This document shows positions 8,641 through 18,256 of a stretch of DNA of 64,000 nt, in pieces (positions within the stretch are counted from its first letter, which is position 1; every line of letters begins with the position of its first letter). The notes beneath the pieces were generated by a model, which was not told where the DNA came from, did no database searches, and worked only from the letters and a program-made list of their open reading frames with translations. Both the position numbers and the translations under genes were made by a program. The DNA lies in assembly GCA_049322355.1 (NCBI GenBank), contig JBMORG010000012.1, positions 1 through 64,000 on the forward strand, written 5' to 3'. This stretch comes from 0-14-0-80-60-11 sp049322355 (lineage in GTDB: Bacteria; Desulfobacterota; Desulfobaccia; Desulfobaccales; 0-14-0-80-60-11).

Positions 8641-8829
8641 CCTAAGGTTTTCGTTTTTGGTTTTTGGGTTTTCGTTTTTCGTAAGGAGCCCCTGCGCTCA
8701 GAACTAATTTCTCACAGCTAATGGGAGAGAGAAAAAAAGATAATATTTCCCTTCACCCTCAACCATTGTAAATGACAATTGAAACTTATTGAAAATAAAG
8801 AACAATATTAATGAAAAACGAAAAACGCA
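8641..8829. other. AT-rich low-complexity spacer between ftsW and murG
   Basis: 189 bases without a gene. It carries runs of the type tttttggtttttgggttttcg at its left end and aaaaacgaaaaacg at its right end, forming a loose inverted pair. No clear promoter or terminator seen. Confidence 0.5.
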
Positions 8830-10005
8830 TTATTTTTCCGGGGTCACCGGCGGCTTAACGGCCTTGGGCGCTTTGGGCGGCGGCCCCAGAGGAAACTTGA
8901 CCTGCCGGCTGATATTGAGCAGAATGCCCACTGCCAGCAGATTGACCAGCAGTCCCGACCCGCCATAACTGAGGAAGGGCAGGGACAGCCCCTTGGTGGG
9001 CAAAATCCCGCTCACCACGCCCATGTTGATGAGGGCCGGCAAACCGATCATCAGCGTCAGCCCCAAGGCCAGGTAGGAACCGAAGGCATCCGGGGCCTTG
9101 AGGCTCAGGCGAATGCCCCGGCAAATGACGATGGCAAATAAGGCCAGAACCAGCAAAAACCCCAAAAAGCCCATTTCCTCGGAGAAAATGGCCAAGATAA
9201 AATCGGTGTGGCAATCCGGCAGATAAAAGAGCTTGGCCCGGCTTTTCCCGGGTCCCAGGCCCCAAAGGCCCCCGGAACCGATGGCCAGCAGACCCTGCTT
9301 GAGCTGATAGCCTACGTCCTGTCCGTGTTTCCAAGGATCCATGAACGACATGACGCGGGCGAACTTTTTGGGGTCTCGAAGCACCATCAGGATGCCCAGG
9401 GGAATACAAGCGCTTAAAGCAAGGAGAATGTGGGTGAGCCGGGTGCCTCCCACAAAGAGCATGGTGAAGACTATGGCCAGCAGGGTGACGGAAGTGCCGA
9501 AATCGGGTTCTTTGAGGATGAGGGCGATGAACAGGCCGGACACTATCATGTGGGGGAGGAAGCCGATGGCGAAATACTTCATCTTTTCCTGCTTCCGGGC
9601 CAGAGAATGAGCCATGAACAGGACTACGGCCAGCTTGGCGAATTCGGATGGTTGCAGGGTTAGCGGCCCCAGGCGCAGCCAGCGGGCCGCGCCCCGAACC
9701 TTGCCGCCGATGACCGGAGCAAAGACCAGGATCAGGGAAACCAAGGAAATCAGGAGGATGGGGTAAACCCAGCGCTTATAGTTATGGTAGTCGATGCTGC
9801 GTCCCAAAAAGAGGGCCCCCAGGCCCAAAATGGCATACACCCCTTGGCGCTTGATGAAATAGTAGGCGTCGCTGTACTGAGCCTGGGCCATGAGGGTGCT
9901 GGAGATGAAGATCATGGCCATCCCCAGGGCCAGCAGGGAGAAAGCGGTGATCTGGAGAGTCTGGTCGTAGTGTACCGGCCCCGCTGCCTGAGCCTCTTTT
10001 TCCAT
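8830..10005 (-). CDS. ftsW: SEDS glycosyltransferase FtsW
   Basis: Polytopic septal peptidoglycan polymerase that works with FtsI. 391 residues with about ten membrane segments. SEDS hallmarks are visible: GAARWLRLGPLTLQPSEFAK, SFMDPWKHGQDVGYQLKQGL, GPGKSRAKLFYLPDCHTDFI, and the C-terminal LPTKGLSLPFLSYGGSGLL. RodA is the alternative, but the position between murD and murG in a dcw cluster points to FtsW. It starts 1 base past the murD stop region in the usual tight packing. Confidence 0.96.
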   Translation of the reverse strand: MEKEAQAAGPVHYDQTLQITAFSLLALGMAMIFISSTLMAQAQYSDAYYFIKRQGVYAILGLGALFLGRSIDYHNYKRWVYPILLISLVSLILVFAPVIGGKVRGAARWLRLGPLTLQPSEFAKLAVVLFMAHSLARKQEKMKYFAIGFLPHMIVSGLFIALILKEPDFGTSVTLLAIVFTMLFVGGTRLTHILLALSACIPLGILMVLRDPKKFARVMSFMDPWKHGQDVGYQLKQGLLAIGSGGLWGLGPGKSRAKLFYLPDCHTDFILAIFSEEMGFLGFLLVLALFAIVICRGIRLSLKAPDAFGSYLALGLTLMIGLPALINMGVVSGILPTKGLSLPFLSYGGSGLLVNLLAVGILLNISRQVKFPLGPPPKAPKAVKPPVTPEK

Positions 10006-10006
10006 A

Positions 10007-11347
10007 CTACAGCTCCCTTACCGCTTGTTGAAAGGTTTGGCCACGGTGGACATAATCCCGGTACATATCGAAGCTGGCGCAAGCGGGGGACAAGAGCACT
10101 ACATCCCCGAGCCGGGCCAGGGAAGCGGCCTGGGCCACTGCCGCAGCCATGTCGTCGGCCAAGTAGAGCGGGGCCAGGCCATGCCAGATGCGGGCCAGGC
10201 GCTCCCTGGTTTCCCCCATGAGCACCAGGGCCTTGACCCGATCGCGAATGAGGTCATTTAAGAGACTGAAATCGCTGTCCTTATCGCGACCGCCGGCAAT
10301 GAGGATTATCGGCCGGTCAAAGTGGGCCAGGGAGCGGGCCACCGCGCCCACGTTGGTGCCCTTGGAGTCGTCATAATAGGAGACGCCGCCCACGTCGGCC
10401 ACCCATTCCACCCGGTGGGGCAGGCCACGAAAATTCGCCAGGACTTCCCGGCAGGCCTCAGGGTCGGCGCCGGCGTCCAGGGCCAGGATCAGGGCGGCCA
10501 TGATATTTTCCAGGTTGTGGCGTCCTTCCAAGCGGATGCGGTCCTGGGGAAAGGCTGCTTCCCGGTCCTCCAGACGAATCCGAATAGCGCCGCCGCTCAG
10601 CCAGGCTCCTGCCTTCAGGGCTTGGGTGGCAGAGAAATAATAAACCCGGCTCTCATTGCCGTTGAGCGACGCCACCGCCGGGTCATCGGCATTGAGGACC
10701 ATAAGATCGCCCGGCCCCTGGCGCCGGAACAGACTGGCCTTGGATGCGACATAGGCATCGAACCCGCCAGGATAGCGGTCCAGGTGGTCCGGGGTGATGT
10801 TCAGCAGCGCCGCAGCCTGGGGATGGAATCCGGAAGTGGTGTCCAACTGGAAGCTGCTTACCTCCAGCACCAGGCAGTCCGCCGTATCCTGCTGGGCCAA
10901 GAGTGATAGCACCGGGGTGCCGATATTGCCGCCCACCAGAGGTTTTTGGCCCGAGGCCAGGAGGAGTTCCCCCAGTAAGGTGGTCGTGGTGGTCTTGCCG
11001 TTGGTCCCGCTTATCGCGATAAGGCGCCGGCAGATGAAGGGGGCGGCCACCTCCAGTTCACCCACCACCGGCAGACCCGCGGCACGGGCGGCTTCGAGCC
11101 AGGGGAGTTCCGGCGGCACCCCGGGAGACAGGACGATGGCGTCGAACCCCTGCCAGTGGGGCTGGGCCACGCCCAAATCTTCTGTCACCCCCAGACCAGC
11201 TATCTCCCGGCGTTGCTCCGCCAACGCCTCAGGGTCAGCCTGATCGGTGACCGTCACCTTCGCCCCCTGCTGCGCCAGAAAACGGCACAGGGCCACGCCG
11301 GTTCGGGCCAGGCCGACCACCAGAATTTTTTTACCGGTGAAATCCAT
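10007..11347 (-). CDS. murD: UDP-N-acetylmuramoyl-L-alanine--D-glutamate ligase
   Basis: Cytoplasmic Mur ligase adding D-Glu. 446 residues from ATG 11347 (MDFTGKKILVVGLARTG). The frame is open 63 bases further upstream, but that would overlap mraY; the chosen start leaves a 5-base gap and matches family N-termini. P-loop GTNGKTTT is at about 114-121, then ITPDHLDRYPGGFDAY, and the C-terminal DDSKGTNVGA and ILIAGGRDKDSDF. Confidence 0.97.
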   Translation of the reverse strand: MDFTGKKILVVGLARTGVALCRFLAQQGAKVTVTDQADPEALAEQRREIAGLGVTEDLGVAQPHWQGFDAIVLSPGVPPELPWLEAARAAGLPVVGELEVAAPFICRRLIAISGTNGKTTTTTLLGELLLASGQKPLVGGNIGTPVLSLLAQQDTADCLVLEVSSFQLDTTSGFHPQAAALLNITPDHLDRYPGGFDAYVASKASLFRRQGPGDLMVLNADDPAVASLNGNESRVYYFSATQALKAGAWLSGGAIRIRLEDREAAFPQDRIRLEGRHNLENIMAALILALDAGADPEACREVLANFRGLPHRVEWVADVGGVSYYDDSKGTNVGAVARSLAHFDRPIILIAGGRDKDSDFSLLNDLIRDRVKALVLMGETRERLARIWHGLAPLYLADDMAAAVAQAASLARLGDVVLLSPACASFDMYRDYVHRGQTFQQAVREL

Positions 11348-11352
11348 GACAT

Positions 11353-12432
11353 CTACCGTAACTTCAGCGCACTTAAAGACACCAGCCCCAGGATAATCGC
11401 AATAATCCAAAAACGTACAATCACTTTGGGTTCGGGCCAGCCTTTCAGTTCAAAGTGGTGGTGCAGCGGTGCCATGCGAAAGATGCGCCTGCCGTTGCTG
11501 ACCTTGAAAAAGCCCACCTGGAGAATGACGGATAAGGCTTCCACCACGAAAAGGCCGCCCACGATGGCCAGAAGGATCTCCTGCTTGGTGGCCAGGGCCA
11601 CAGTGCCCAGGACGCCGCCCAGGGCCAGGGCGCCCACGTCCCCCATGAAGACCTGGGCAGGATAGGCGTTAAACCAGAGGAAACCCACGCCTGCGCCTAC
11701 CAGGGCCCCCAGGTAGATGGAGAGTTCCCCCACCCCCCGCACATAGGGAATCTGGAGATAGGCGGCGATCTTGAAGTTGCCGGCCAGATAACAGAAGATC
11801 ATGTAGAAGCCGGCGGCAATGGTCACCGGCCCGATGGCCAGGCCGTCCAGGCCGTCGGTGAGGTTCACGGCATTGGCGCATCCCACGATGACAAAAATCG
11901 CGAAGGGGATGAAAAATATACCCAGGTCCGGCTGAATCTGCTTGAAAAAGGGGACCGTCAAGGTGGTATCAAAGCCCGGATTGGCGTAAAGCCAGACAGC
12001 CGGCACCAGGGCCACTATGATCTGGGTCACCAGCTTAGCCCGGCCGCTTAAACCCTTATTGTGCTTCTTGATGACCTTGAGATAATCGTCCATGAAACCG
12101 ATGAGGCCAAAGCCCAGGGTCACCAGGATCAGGAGCCAGACATAGGGATTGTTCAACTCCGCCCACAGCAGGGTGGCGGCGAGAGTGGCGAAGATGATCA
12201 TCAGCCCCCCCATGGTGGGGGTGCCGTTCTTGGAGTAGTGAGACTGGGGGCCGTCTTCCCGGACCGTCTGACCGATTTGCAGTTTTTTCAGCTTGCGGAT
12301 GAACCAGCCCCCAACCACCATGGAAATGATCAGGGCCGTGAGAATGGCAAAGATAGTCCGGAAGGTGATGTACCGGAAGACATTGAACCCCCCAAAGACC
12401 GTTTTTAACGGATAAAGCAGATGATAGAGCAC
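11353..12432 (-). CDS. mraY: Phospho-N-acetylmuramoyl-pentapeptide transferase
   Basis: Integral membrane enzyme transferring phospho-MurNAc-pentapeptide to undecaprenyl phosphate (lipid I). 359 residues, about ten membrane segments. Signature loops present: GTPTMGGLMI, FMDDYLKV (the DD catalytic/Mg pair), NAVNLTDGLDGLA, and the C-terminal MAPLHHHFELKGWPEPKVIVRFW. A ribosome binding site (AGGAGG) precedes ATG 12432. Confidence 0.98.
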   Translation of the reverse strand: MLYHLLYPLKTVFGGFNVFRYITFRTIFAILTALIISMVVGGWFIRKLKKLQIGQTVREDGPQSHYSKNGTPTMGGLMIIFATLAATLLWAELNNPYVWLLILVTLGFGLIGFMDDYLKVIKKHNKGLSGRAKLVTQIIVALVPAVWLYANPGFDTTLTVPFFKQIQPDLGIFFIPFAIFVIVGCANAVNLTDGLDGLAIGPVTIAAGFYMIFCYLAGNFKIAAYLQIPYVRGVGELSIYLGALVGAGVGFLWFNAYPAQVFMGDVGALALGGVLGTVALATKQEILLAIVGGLFVVEALSVILQVGFFKVSNGRRIFRMAPLHHHFELKGWPEPKVIVRFWIIAIILGLVSLSALKLR

Positions 12433-12467
12433 TTAGGCCATTCCTCCTATAAGTTCAAAGTTCGAAG

Positions 12468-13892
12468 TTAACGGTTTGAACTTTGAATCTCAAGACGGTC
12501 AATAAGCCCTTCCATGTGCATGCTGCGGGAGCCCTTCACCAGGAGCCAGTCTCCCGGCGCCAGAAGTTCCTTCAGAATTTGAGCGCCCTCGGCCTGGGAC
12601 TTCACCGGGAAGATGCGCGCAGGCGAAAGCCCCGCTTCGACGGCGCCGTCGGCCACGTCCTGGCGATGGCTGCCGTAAGTCACCAACAGGTCCAATCCCA
12701 GCTTTGCAGCCAGCCGGCCCAGGGCCTGGTGTTCGGCGGCGGCGCCTTCTCCCAACTCCAACATATCCCCCAGGGCCGCGGCGGCCCGCCCCGAGTCCCT
12801 TAGTTCCATCAGGGTGGACAGGGCCATGGCCATGGAGCCGGGATTGGCGTTGTAGCAGTCGTTAAGAAGTTGTATCCCGGAGGCCAGGGTGACCACCTGG
12901 GAGCGCCGGTGGATGGTCTGAAATCCACCCAAGGCCGCGGCGGTCTCCTGAGGGGCCAGCCCTAGCAGCAGGCCCACCGCGGTGGCAGCCAGGGCGTTAT
13001 AGAGCATGTGCAGGCCTGGAGCGGCCAGGGTCAAGGGCCAGGCCTGTCCCTTAAAGGAGAGGCAGGCAGTCTGGCCGTTCCGGCCCAGGCTCTGGCGCTC
13101 CCAGGCGCGAAGGTGGGCCGTGGCGCAGAGGCCGAAGCCCAGGCGGGGACCGCGAAAATTCTGGGCCAAGCGGGCCACCCAGGGATCGTCGGCATTGTAA
13201 ACCAGGGAGGCGCCGTGGTTCAAAGCGTACATGAGTTCCCCTTTGGCCCGGGCCACTCCGGCAATATCTCCCACGCCCGCGGTATGGGCCGGATGTACAT
13301 TGGTGAGCACGCCCACCGTAGGCCGGGCGATCTGGGTGAGACGGTGGATTTCGCCAAAGGCGTTCATGCCCATCTCAACTACCGCGGCTTCGTGAGTCCC
13401 TTCCAGTCCCAGCAGGGTTAAGGGCATACCGATGAGATTGTTGAGGTTCAGCCGGTTTTTCAGAACCCGGAAAGCCGGGGCCAAGACCGCGGCAATCATC
13501 TCCTTGGTGGTGGTCTTGCCGCAACTGCCCGTGATGCCCACCACCGGCACCTTAAACCTGGCCCGCCAGGCCCGGGCCAGATCGCCCAGGGCGGTAAGGG
13601 CGTCGTTCACTGCAATAACAGTTATTTCGCGCGGTACTGTAGGGGCGGGTTTTAAACCAGTTCCTACAAATATTCTTTTTTCAACCAAAACACCCCGGGC
13701 GCCCCGGTGGACAGCCTTGGGGATAAAATCATGGCCGTCATGCCGTTCGCCGCTCAAAGGGATGAAGAGCTCCCCGGTCTGGCAGGTGCGGGAGTCGGTG
13801 CTGACGCCGCAAAACGCGTCCCAGGCACCGTTTTGAACTAAAGCGCCGCTGGTTACTGACAGAATCTCCGGGATGGTGAAAGTTGCCCGCAT
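12468..13892 (-). CDS. murF: UDP-N-acetylmuramoyl-tripeptide--D-alanyl-D-alanine ligase
   Basis: Cytoplasmic Mur ligase adding D-Ala-D-Ala. 474 residues. The N-terminal MurE/F-type domain is TDSRTCQTGELFIPLSGERHDGHDF, the P-loop GITGSCGKTTTKEM, then EMGMNAFGEI, NVHPAHT, and the C-terminal DCYNANPGSM. The last residues (RLEIQSSNR) and the following spacer are made of TTTGAACTT-type low-complexity sequence, so the exact C-terminus may have been reshaped by repeat insertion. Confidence 0.97.
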   Translation of the reverse strand: MRATFTIPEILSVTSGALVQNGAWDAFCGVSTDSRTCQTGELFIPLSGERHDGHDFIPKAVHRGARGVLVEKRIFVGTGLKPAPTVPREITVIAVNDALTALGDLARAWRARFKVPVVGITGSCGKTTTKEMIAAVLAPAFRVLKNRLNLNNLIGMPLTLLGLEGTHEAAVVEMGMNAFGEIHRLTQIARPTVGVLTNVHPAHTAGVGDIAGVARAKGELMYALNHGASLVYNADDPWVARLAQNFRGPRLGFGLCATAHLRAWERQSLGRNGQTACLSFKGQAWPLTLAAPGLHMLYNALAATAVGLLLGLAPQETAAALGGFQTIHRRSQVVTLASGIQLLNDCYNANPGSMAMALSTLMELRDSGRAAAALGDMLELGEGAAAEHQALGRLAAKLGLDLLVTYGSHRQDVADGAVEAGLSPARIFPVKSQAEGAQILKELLAPGDWLLVKGSRSMHMEGLIDRLEIQSSNR

Positions 13893-13990
13893 CTTATTTT
13901 AAGTTCAGGGTTTTAGGTTCTGGGTTCTGGGCTAAAGAAACCATTTATTCGTTTCGCCAGTTCCCAAACAAGCATAGGAACGAGTCCGAA

Positions 13991-14025
13991 TTTTCCTCCC
14001 CTTGATGGGGGAGGGTTAGGGTGGG
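13991..14025. repeat. Palindromic repeat between murE and murF
   Basis: Copy of the cctccccttgatgggggagg family followed by ttagggtggg. It lies in a 161-base spacer that interrupts the otherwise tight gene packing. Confidence 0.75.
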
Positions 14026-14053
14026 AACAGAGCAGACTATAAGGTGCCCCATA

Positions 14054-15592
14054 TCAACCGTGGCACTCCTTCAAAGCCTGGTCCACTTCTTCCCGGTCGT
14101 CGAAGTGGCGGCGCTCGGCGCCCCAAATCTGATAATTTTCGTGGCCCTTGCCGGCCACCAGGACCGCCTCCCCCGGCCGGGCCAGGGATACGGCCAAACG
14201 GATGGCGGACCTTCGGTCCGGGACCACCAGGTAACCGGACTCGCCCTGGGCGGCCGCCTCTGCGGTGAGTTCATGCAGGCCGCTTTCTTTAAGGCCGGGT
14301 TCGATCCCCCGGATGATGGCCAGGGGGTCTTCGGTGCGGGGGTTGTCACTGGTGACGATGACCAACTGCGACCCTGCCGCCGCGGCCTGGCCCATCAGGG
14401 GCCGCTTGGTCCGGTCCCGGTCGCCGCCGCAGCCGAACACCGTGATTATCCGGGAAAAGTCTAAAGTTTGCAAAGCTCCCAGAGCCTGGCTAATGGCTGC
14501 GGGGGTATGGGCGTAATCCACGAACACGCCGGGGCCTTGGCGCGGACCGAAGCGCTCCAGCCGGCCCGGCACCCCCGAAAGGTCTGCAATGCCCCGGGCG
14601 ATGGTATCCAAATCAATGCCCAAACCCAGGGCCGTGGCCGCTGCCGCCAGAATATTAGCCAAATTGAAGGGCCCCACCAACCGGGAGATAATTTCTACTT
14701 CGCCCCTGGGGGTGGTGAGTAAGGCTTCCAGGCCGTCCTGGCGATACCGATGCCGCAATGGCCGGACCTGGCTTTCGGGGTGACAGCCATAGGTGAGCAT
14801 CGGCACTTTGATGGCCTCTTTGAGATCATGACCCCGGGGGTCGTCCAGGTTGAGGACCGCGAGTCCCTGGGAACCGCTGCCGTTGGCCAGGATTTCCAGA
14901 AAGAGCCGGGATTTGGCGGCGAAATAGTCGTCCAGGTCCCGGTGATAATCCAGGTGGTCCTGGGAGAGATTGGTGAAGACGCCGGCGGTAAACGCGGCGC
15001 AATCCACCCGCCTTAAATCCAGGGCATGGGACGAAACCTCGCAAAAGACGTGGCTGACGCCGTGATTGCGCATCTCCCGGAGGAGGCGCTGAAGATCCAG
15101 GGATTCCGGGGTGGTCACCGGGGCCGGCCAGACAGCCTCTCCTACCCGGTAGTTTACTGTGCCCACCACCCCCACCCGGCAGCCGGCCGTGTCCAGGATG
15201 GCTTCCAGCAGATAAGTGGTGCTGGTCTTGCCGTTGGTGCCGGTAATCCCCACCAGGGTCAACTCCCGGCTGGGGTGGTCATAAAAAGCGGCGCTGAGAT
15301 GAGCCAGGGCCAGGCGGGCCTGGGGCACCCGGATCACCGTGACCCCCGGCGGCGGGTCCAGTTCTTCCTCGGTGACTACCACCCGGGCGCCTTGGGAAAA
15401 GGCGGCGTCAAGGTAAAGATGGCCGTCGGTGCGGCAGCCTTTCAAGGCCACGAAGATCCCGCCGGGGACCACTTCCTGGGAATGGTAGGCCAGGCCGGTA
15501 ACCGGCGTGTCAAGGTCGCCGGTCACTTGGCAGCCGGGCAGGCCGTCCAGCAGGGTTCTCAAAATCTTCGGGGTCGCCGCTGTTTTTGCCAT
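14054..15592 (-). CDS. murE: UDP-MurNAc-L-Ala-D-Glu--2,6-diaminopimelate ligase
   Basis: Cytoplasmic Mur ligase adding the third stem-peptide residue. 512 residues. The N-terminal UDP-binding domain (YHSQEVVPGGIFVALKG), P-loop GITGTNGKTSTTYLLE, NLSQDHLDYH with the carbamylated-Lys region (FAAKSRLF), and the C-terminal DYAHTPAAI are visible. The motif DNPRTEDP contains DNPR, which selects meso-diaminopimelate, so the organism should have DAP-type peptidoglycan. Confidence 0.97.
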   Translation of the reverse strand: MAKTAATPKILRTLLDGLPGCQVTGDLDTPVTGLAYHSQEVVPGGIFVALKGCRTDGHLYLDAAFSQGARVVVTEEELDPPPGVTVIRVPQARLALAHLSAAFYDHPSRELTLVGITGTNGKTSTTYLLEAILDTAGCRVGVVGTVNYRVGEAVWPAPVTTPESLDLQRLLREMRNHGVSHVFCEVSSHALDLRRVDCAAFTAGVFTNLSQDHLDYHRDLDDYFAAKSRLFLEILANGSGSQGLAVLNLDDPRGHDLKEAIKVPMLTYGCHPESQVRPLRHRYRQDGLEALLTTPRGEVEIISRLVGPFNLANILAAAATALGLGIDLDTIARGIADLSGVPGRLERFGPRQGPGVFVDYAHTPAAISQALGALQTLDFSRIITVFGCGGDRDRTKRPLMGQAAAAGSQLVIVTSDNPRTEDPLAIIRGIEPGLKESGLHELTAEAAAQGESGYLVVPDRRSAIRLAVSLARPGEAVLVAGKGHENYQIWGAERRHFDDREEVDQALKECHG

Positions 15593-15797
15593 TGGAATCT
15601 TTAGGGATTATAACTAGAGGCGGTTAATTATCCGCCTTAATCGAGGGCGCACAGCCGGGTGCGACCCCCCAAAACTGCAACAGAACACGGAACAGATTAA
15701 TTTTCAGCAAATAAGGGCAGGCACCAAGGCCTACCCTAGTCGTCGCAGTCAAGTTGTGACCGGCACAGGTTAACAAGACGCACCACCTGGTTACTTA

Positions 15798-15826
15798 ATA
15801 GTATAAAAACTTATGAATCTTGACAA
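15798..15826 (-). promoter_or_regulatory. Candidate sigma70 promoter for murE onward
   Basis: On the minus strand TTGTCA (15821-15826), 17-base spacer, TACTAT (15798-15803), in the 254-base spacer between ftsI and murE. This would allow expression of murE-ftsZ independent of mraZ. The leader would be about 200 bases; no other feature was recognised in it. Confidence 0.4.
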
Positions 15827-15846
15827 GGACCGGCTGGTCCCGGACC

Positions 15847-17892
15847 TCAGGAACTGGAATTGAATTTCACTATACAGGTGGCCCCGGGGGAAATGGCCGT
15901 ACCGGGCGCCGGTTCTTGACTGACGGCCATGCCGCTGCCCTCAAAGCGGCAGTGCAATCCCGATCGGTTTAAAATAGTAAGAACCTGCCGGATAGTGTAG
16001 CCCCTAAGGTCAGGCATTACGGTCAACGGCCCCTTGGGAATTTCCAATTTGGGAGGGGTAAACTTAACCTCCGGGGCGGTGGCCGCGACGGCGGCCGGCG
16101 TGGCCAGGAGGCTGGCCAGCACCGGTTGATTTTTGTCTTTGGGAGGTTCTTTGGGATAATAACCCAGAACGCGCAAGGATTGGGCGGCGATCTCCCGGAA
16201 GATGGGAGCCGCAACCACACCGCCGAAAATCGCTCCCCTGGGTTCATCCACGATGACCGAAATGGCCAATACCGGGTTGTCGGCTGGGATCATGCCGATG
16301 AACAGGGCATTAAACTTGCTGTGGGAGTAGGCCCGGCCCACAATTTTCTGGGCGGTGCCGGTCTTGCCGGCCACGGTAAAGCCATCCGGGGCGGCCTCTT
16401 TGGCGGTGCCGCCCTGTTGGGTCACGGTCTCCATAATCGCCAGCATTTCCCGAGCGGTCTGCCGGGAGAGCACCCGCCTCACCGGGCGGGGCGGATACTC
16501 AGTGACTTTGTCCCCGTGAGGGTTGACGACTTCTTTCACCAGGCGAGGCTCCATGAGCACGCCGTCGTTGCCCATGGCCGCCAGGGCCAGAGTCATCTGG
16601 AGCGGCGTCACTGACACGCCTTGGCCGAAGGCCACGGTGGTGCGGTCAATGAGGGAGCGCGTCTTTAGCAGGTTTTTAACCAATCCGGCAGTTTCTCCGG
16701 GAAACAGGATACCGGTGCGGCTCCCGAAGCCAAAATCGTGCAGGTAGTGATCGAGCCGTTTAGGCCCGACCCTAAAGGAAATCTTGGCCGCCCCGATGTT
16801 GCTGGATTTCTGGATGATCTGCTGTACGGTCAGGATACCGTAGGGATGAACGTCATGGATTACTTCTTTGGCTCCCAAGTGCCAGGTTCCGTTTTCGCAA
16901 TGATACTTGTCGGTAGCCTTAACCACTTGAGCGTCCAGGGCTGCAGCCGCAATGAAGACTTTGAAGGTGGAGCCTGGTTCCAGACAATCGGTGATCATGC
17001 GGTTGCGCCGGGCAAATTCATTGAACTGGCCATACCGGTTGGGATCTAGGCACGGGGTTTGGGCCATGGCCAAAATCTCTCCGGTTTGGGGCCGCATCAC
17101 CAGGGCCAGGCCGCCGGCGGCATGGAACTTTTCCACTCCCCGGGCCAGTTCTTTTTCCGCGATATACTGAATGGTGCGGTCCAGGGTGAGGACCACGTTG
17201 TTCCCCATGACTTCGGGGTCCCAGGCTTTCTCTCCGGTGACCACGATGTGCCCCCGGGCATCGGTCATCTTCCAGCATTGCTTGGGTTTGCCGTAAAGCT
17301 CGTTATCGTATTGGATTTCTAAACCTTCGAGACCCTGGCCGTCGATGTTGCAGAAACCCAAAATTTGGCCGGCTAAAGCCAACTGGGGGTAGTAGCGCTT
17401 GGCTTCGGGAATCAGATAAACGGCGTCCAAGTCGGTGCGACCGGTGATTTTGGCCGCCCGGATCTGTTTTTCTTTGGCCGCCTGCCAAGCCAGGAAGGCT
17501 TCTTCCCTCTCGGGAGTAAGGTGCCGTTTAACGAAGACGAAGGGTTTAGCCCGGGTAAGGATTTCCTGTAAGTCCCGGGTATTATAACCTAAAATGGGAG
17601 CCAGCTGCCGGCTTAGGCGGCCGGCGTCTTTGATCTGGCTGGGGTGGGCCACCACGGAGGAAACCTGGGTGCTCACGGCCAACTCGGTGCCGTTCCGGTC
17701 CAGGATCATGCCTCGGACCGGCAGGACGGGGCAGTATTTTTGGTATTCCCGGCTGGCTTCTTCCCGCAGTTCCGCCCCCCGGATGACCTGGATCTGGAAA
17801 AATCTGCCCCCGACCCAGAGGCCAAAGACTAAAAGTCCTAGGGCCACCAAACCGATGCGCAGCCGGACCCATTTACCGATGGCGAGACTCAC
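15847..17892 (-). CDS. ftsI: Septal penicillin-binding protein FtsI (PBP3) with PASTA domain
   Basis: Transpeptidase cross-linking septal peptidoglycan. 681 residues from GTG 17892, which overlaps the ftsL stop as GTGA; the longer open frame to 17979 lies inside ftsL. One membrane anchor (about 11-30), the dimerisation domain, then the active site triad motifs STFK (about 304), SSN (about 364) and KTGT (about 509). The C-terminal ~55 residues (VMPDLRGYTIRQVLTILNRS onward) form one PASTA domain, more typical of SpoVD/Gram-positive class B PBPs but also seen in deltaproteobacteria. Confidence 0.96.
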   Translation of the reverse strand: MSLAIGKWVRLRIGLVALGLLVFGLWVGGRFFQIQVIRGAELREEASREYQKYCPVLPVRGMILDRNGTELAVSTQVSSVVAHPSQIKDAGRLSRQLAPILGYNTRDLQEILTRAKPFVFVKRHLTPEREEAFLAWQAAKEKQIRAAKITGRTDLDAVYLIPEAKRYYPQLALAGQILGFCNIDGQGLEGLEIQYDNELYGKPKQCWKMTDARGHIVVTGEKAWDPEVMGNNVVLTLDRTIQYIAEKELARGVEKFHAAGGLALVMRPQTGEILAMAQTPCLDPNRYGQFNEFARRNRMITDCLEPGSTFKVFIAAAALDAQVVKATDKYHCENGTWHLGAKEVIHDVHPYGILTVQQIIQKSSNIGAAKISFRVGPKRLDHYLHDFGFGSRTGILFPGETAGLVKNLLKTRSLIDRTTVAFGQGVSVTPLQMTLALAAMGNDGVLMEPRLVKEVVNPHGDKVTEYPPRPVRRVLSRQTAREMLAIMETVTQQGGTAKEAAPDGFTVAGKTGTAQKIVGRAYSHSKFNALFIGMIPADNPVLAISVIVDEPRGAIFGGVVAAPIFREIAAQSLRVLGYYPKEPPKDKNQPVLASLLATPAAVAATAPEVKFTPPKLEIPKGPLTVMPDLRGYTIRQVLTILNRSGLHCRFEGSGMAVSQEPAPGTAISPGATCIVKFNSSS

Positions 17893-18239
17893 GGCAGATT
17901 CACAACCTGCGAGGGCTGGGGAGCCCCCATGTCGTACTGGGCTGCCAGCTGTTCCAGGCGGTGGATGGAGGTAAGGCACGCCAGCTCAATCTTAAGCTTG
18001 CGGTTCATCTCCAGGTATTGCTTCTGAATCTCCTTGGCCTGGGAAATCTGATAGTTTTGGGTAATGTACTGCAGGTCGGCCCAGGCCAGGAGAAGAGAAA
18101 TAAAAAAGACCCCTGCCGTAGCCAGGACCAAGACGGCCACGGCAAATTTGCTCCAGCGCCAGGGATGGCCAACCTTGCGGTTTTTGGAAATAAATACCTG
18201 TCCGGCTTCAGTTAATCGAAGCGTAAGATTGCTAGGCAT
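17889..18239 (-). CDS. ftsL: Cell division protein FtsL-like
   Basis: Small bitopic divisome protein. 116 residues from ATG 18239, preceded by GGAGG at 8 bases; a TTG 15 bases upstream is less likely. One membrane segment (about 30-53) is followed by a short periplasmic coiled coil (QISQAKEIQKQYLEMNRKLKIEL). Sequence identity cannot be recognised, as is usual for FtsL; the call rests on size, topology, and position between rsmH and ftsI with a 4-base overlap. Confidence 0.85.
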   Translation of the reverse strand: MPSNLTLRLTEAGQVFISKNRKVGHPWRWSKFAVAVLVLATAGVFFISLLLAWADLQYITQNYQISQAKEIQKQYLEMNRKLKIELACLTSIHRLEQLAAQYDMGAPQPSQVVNLP

Positions 18240-18256
18240 CCCCCATACCTCCAAAG

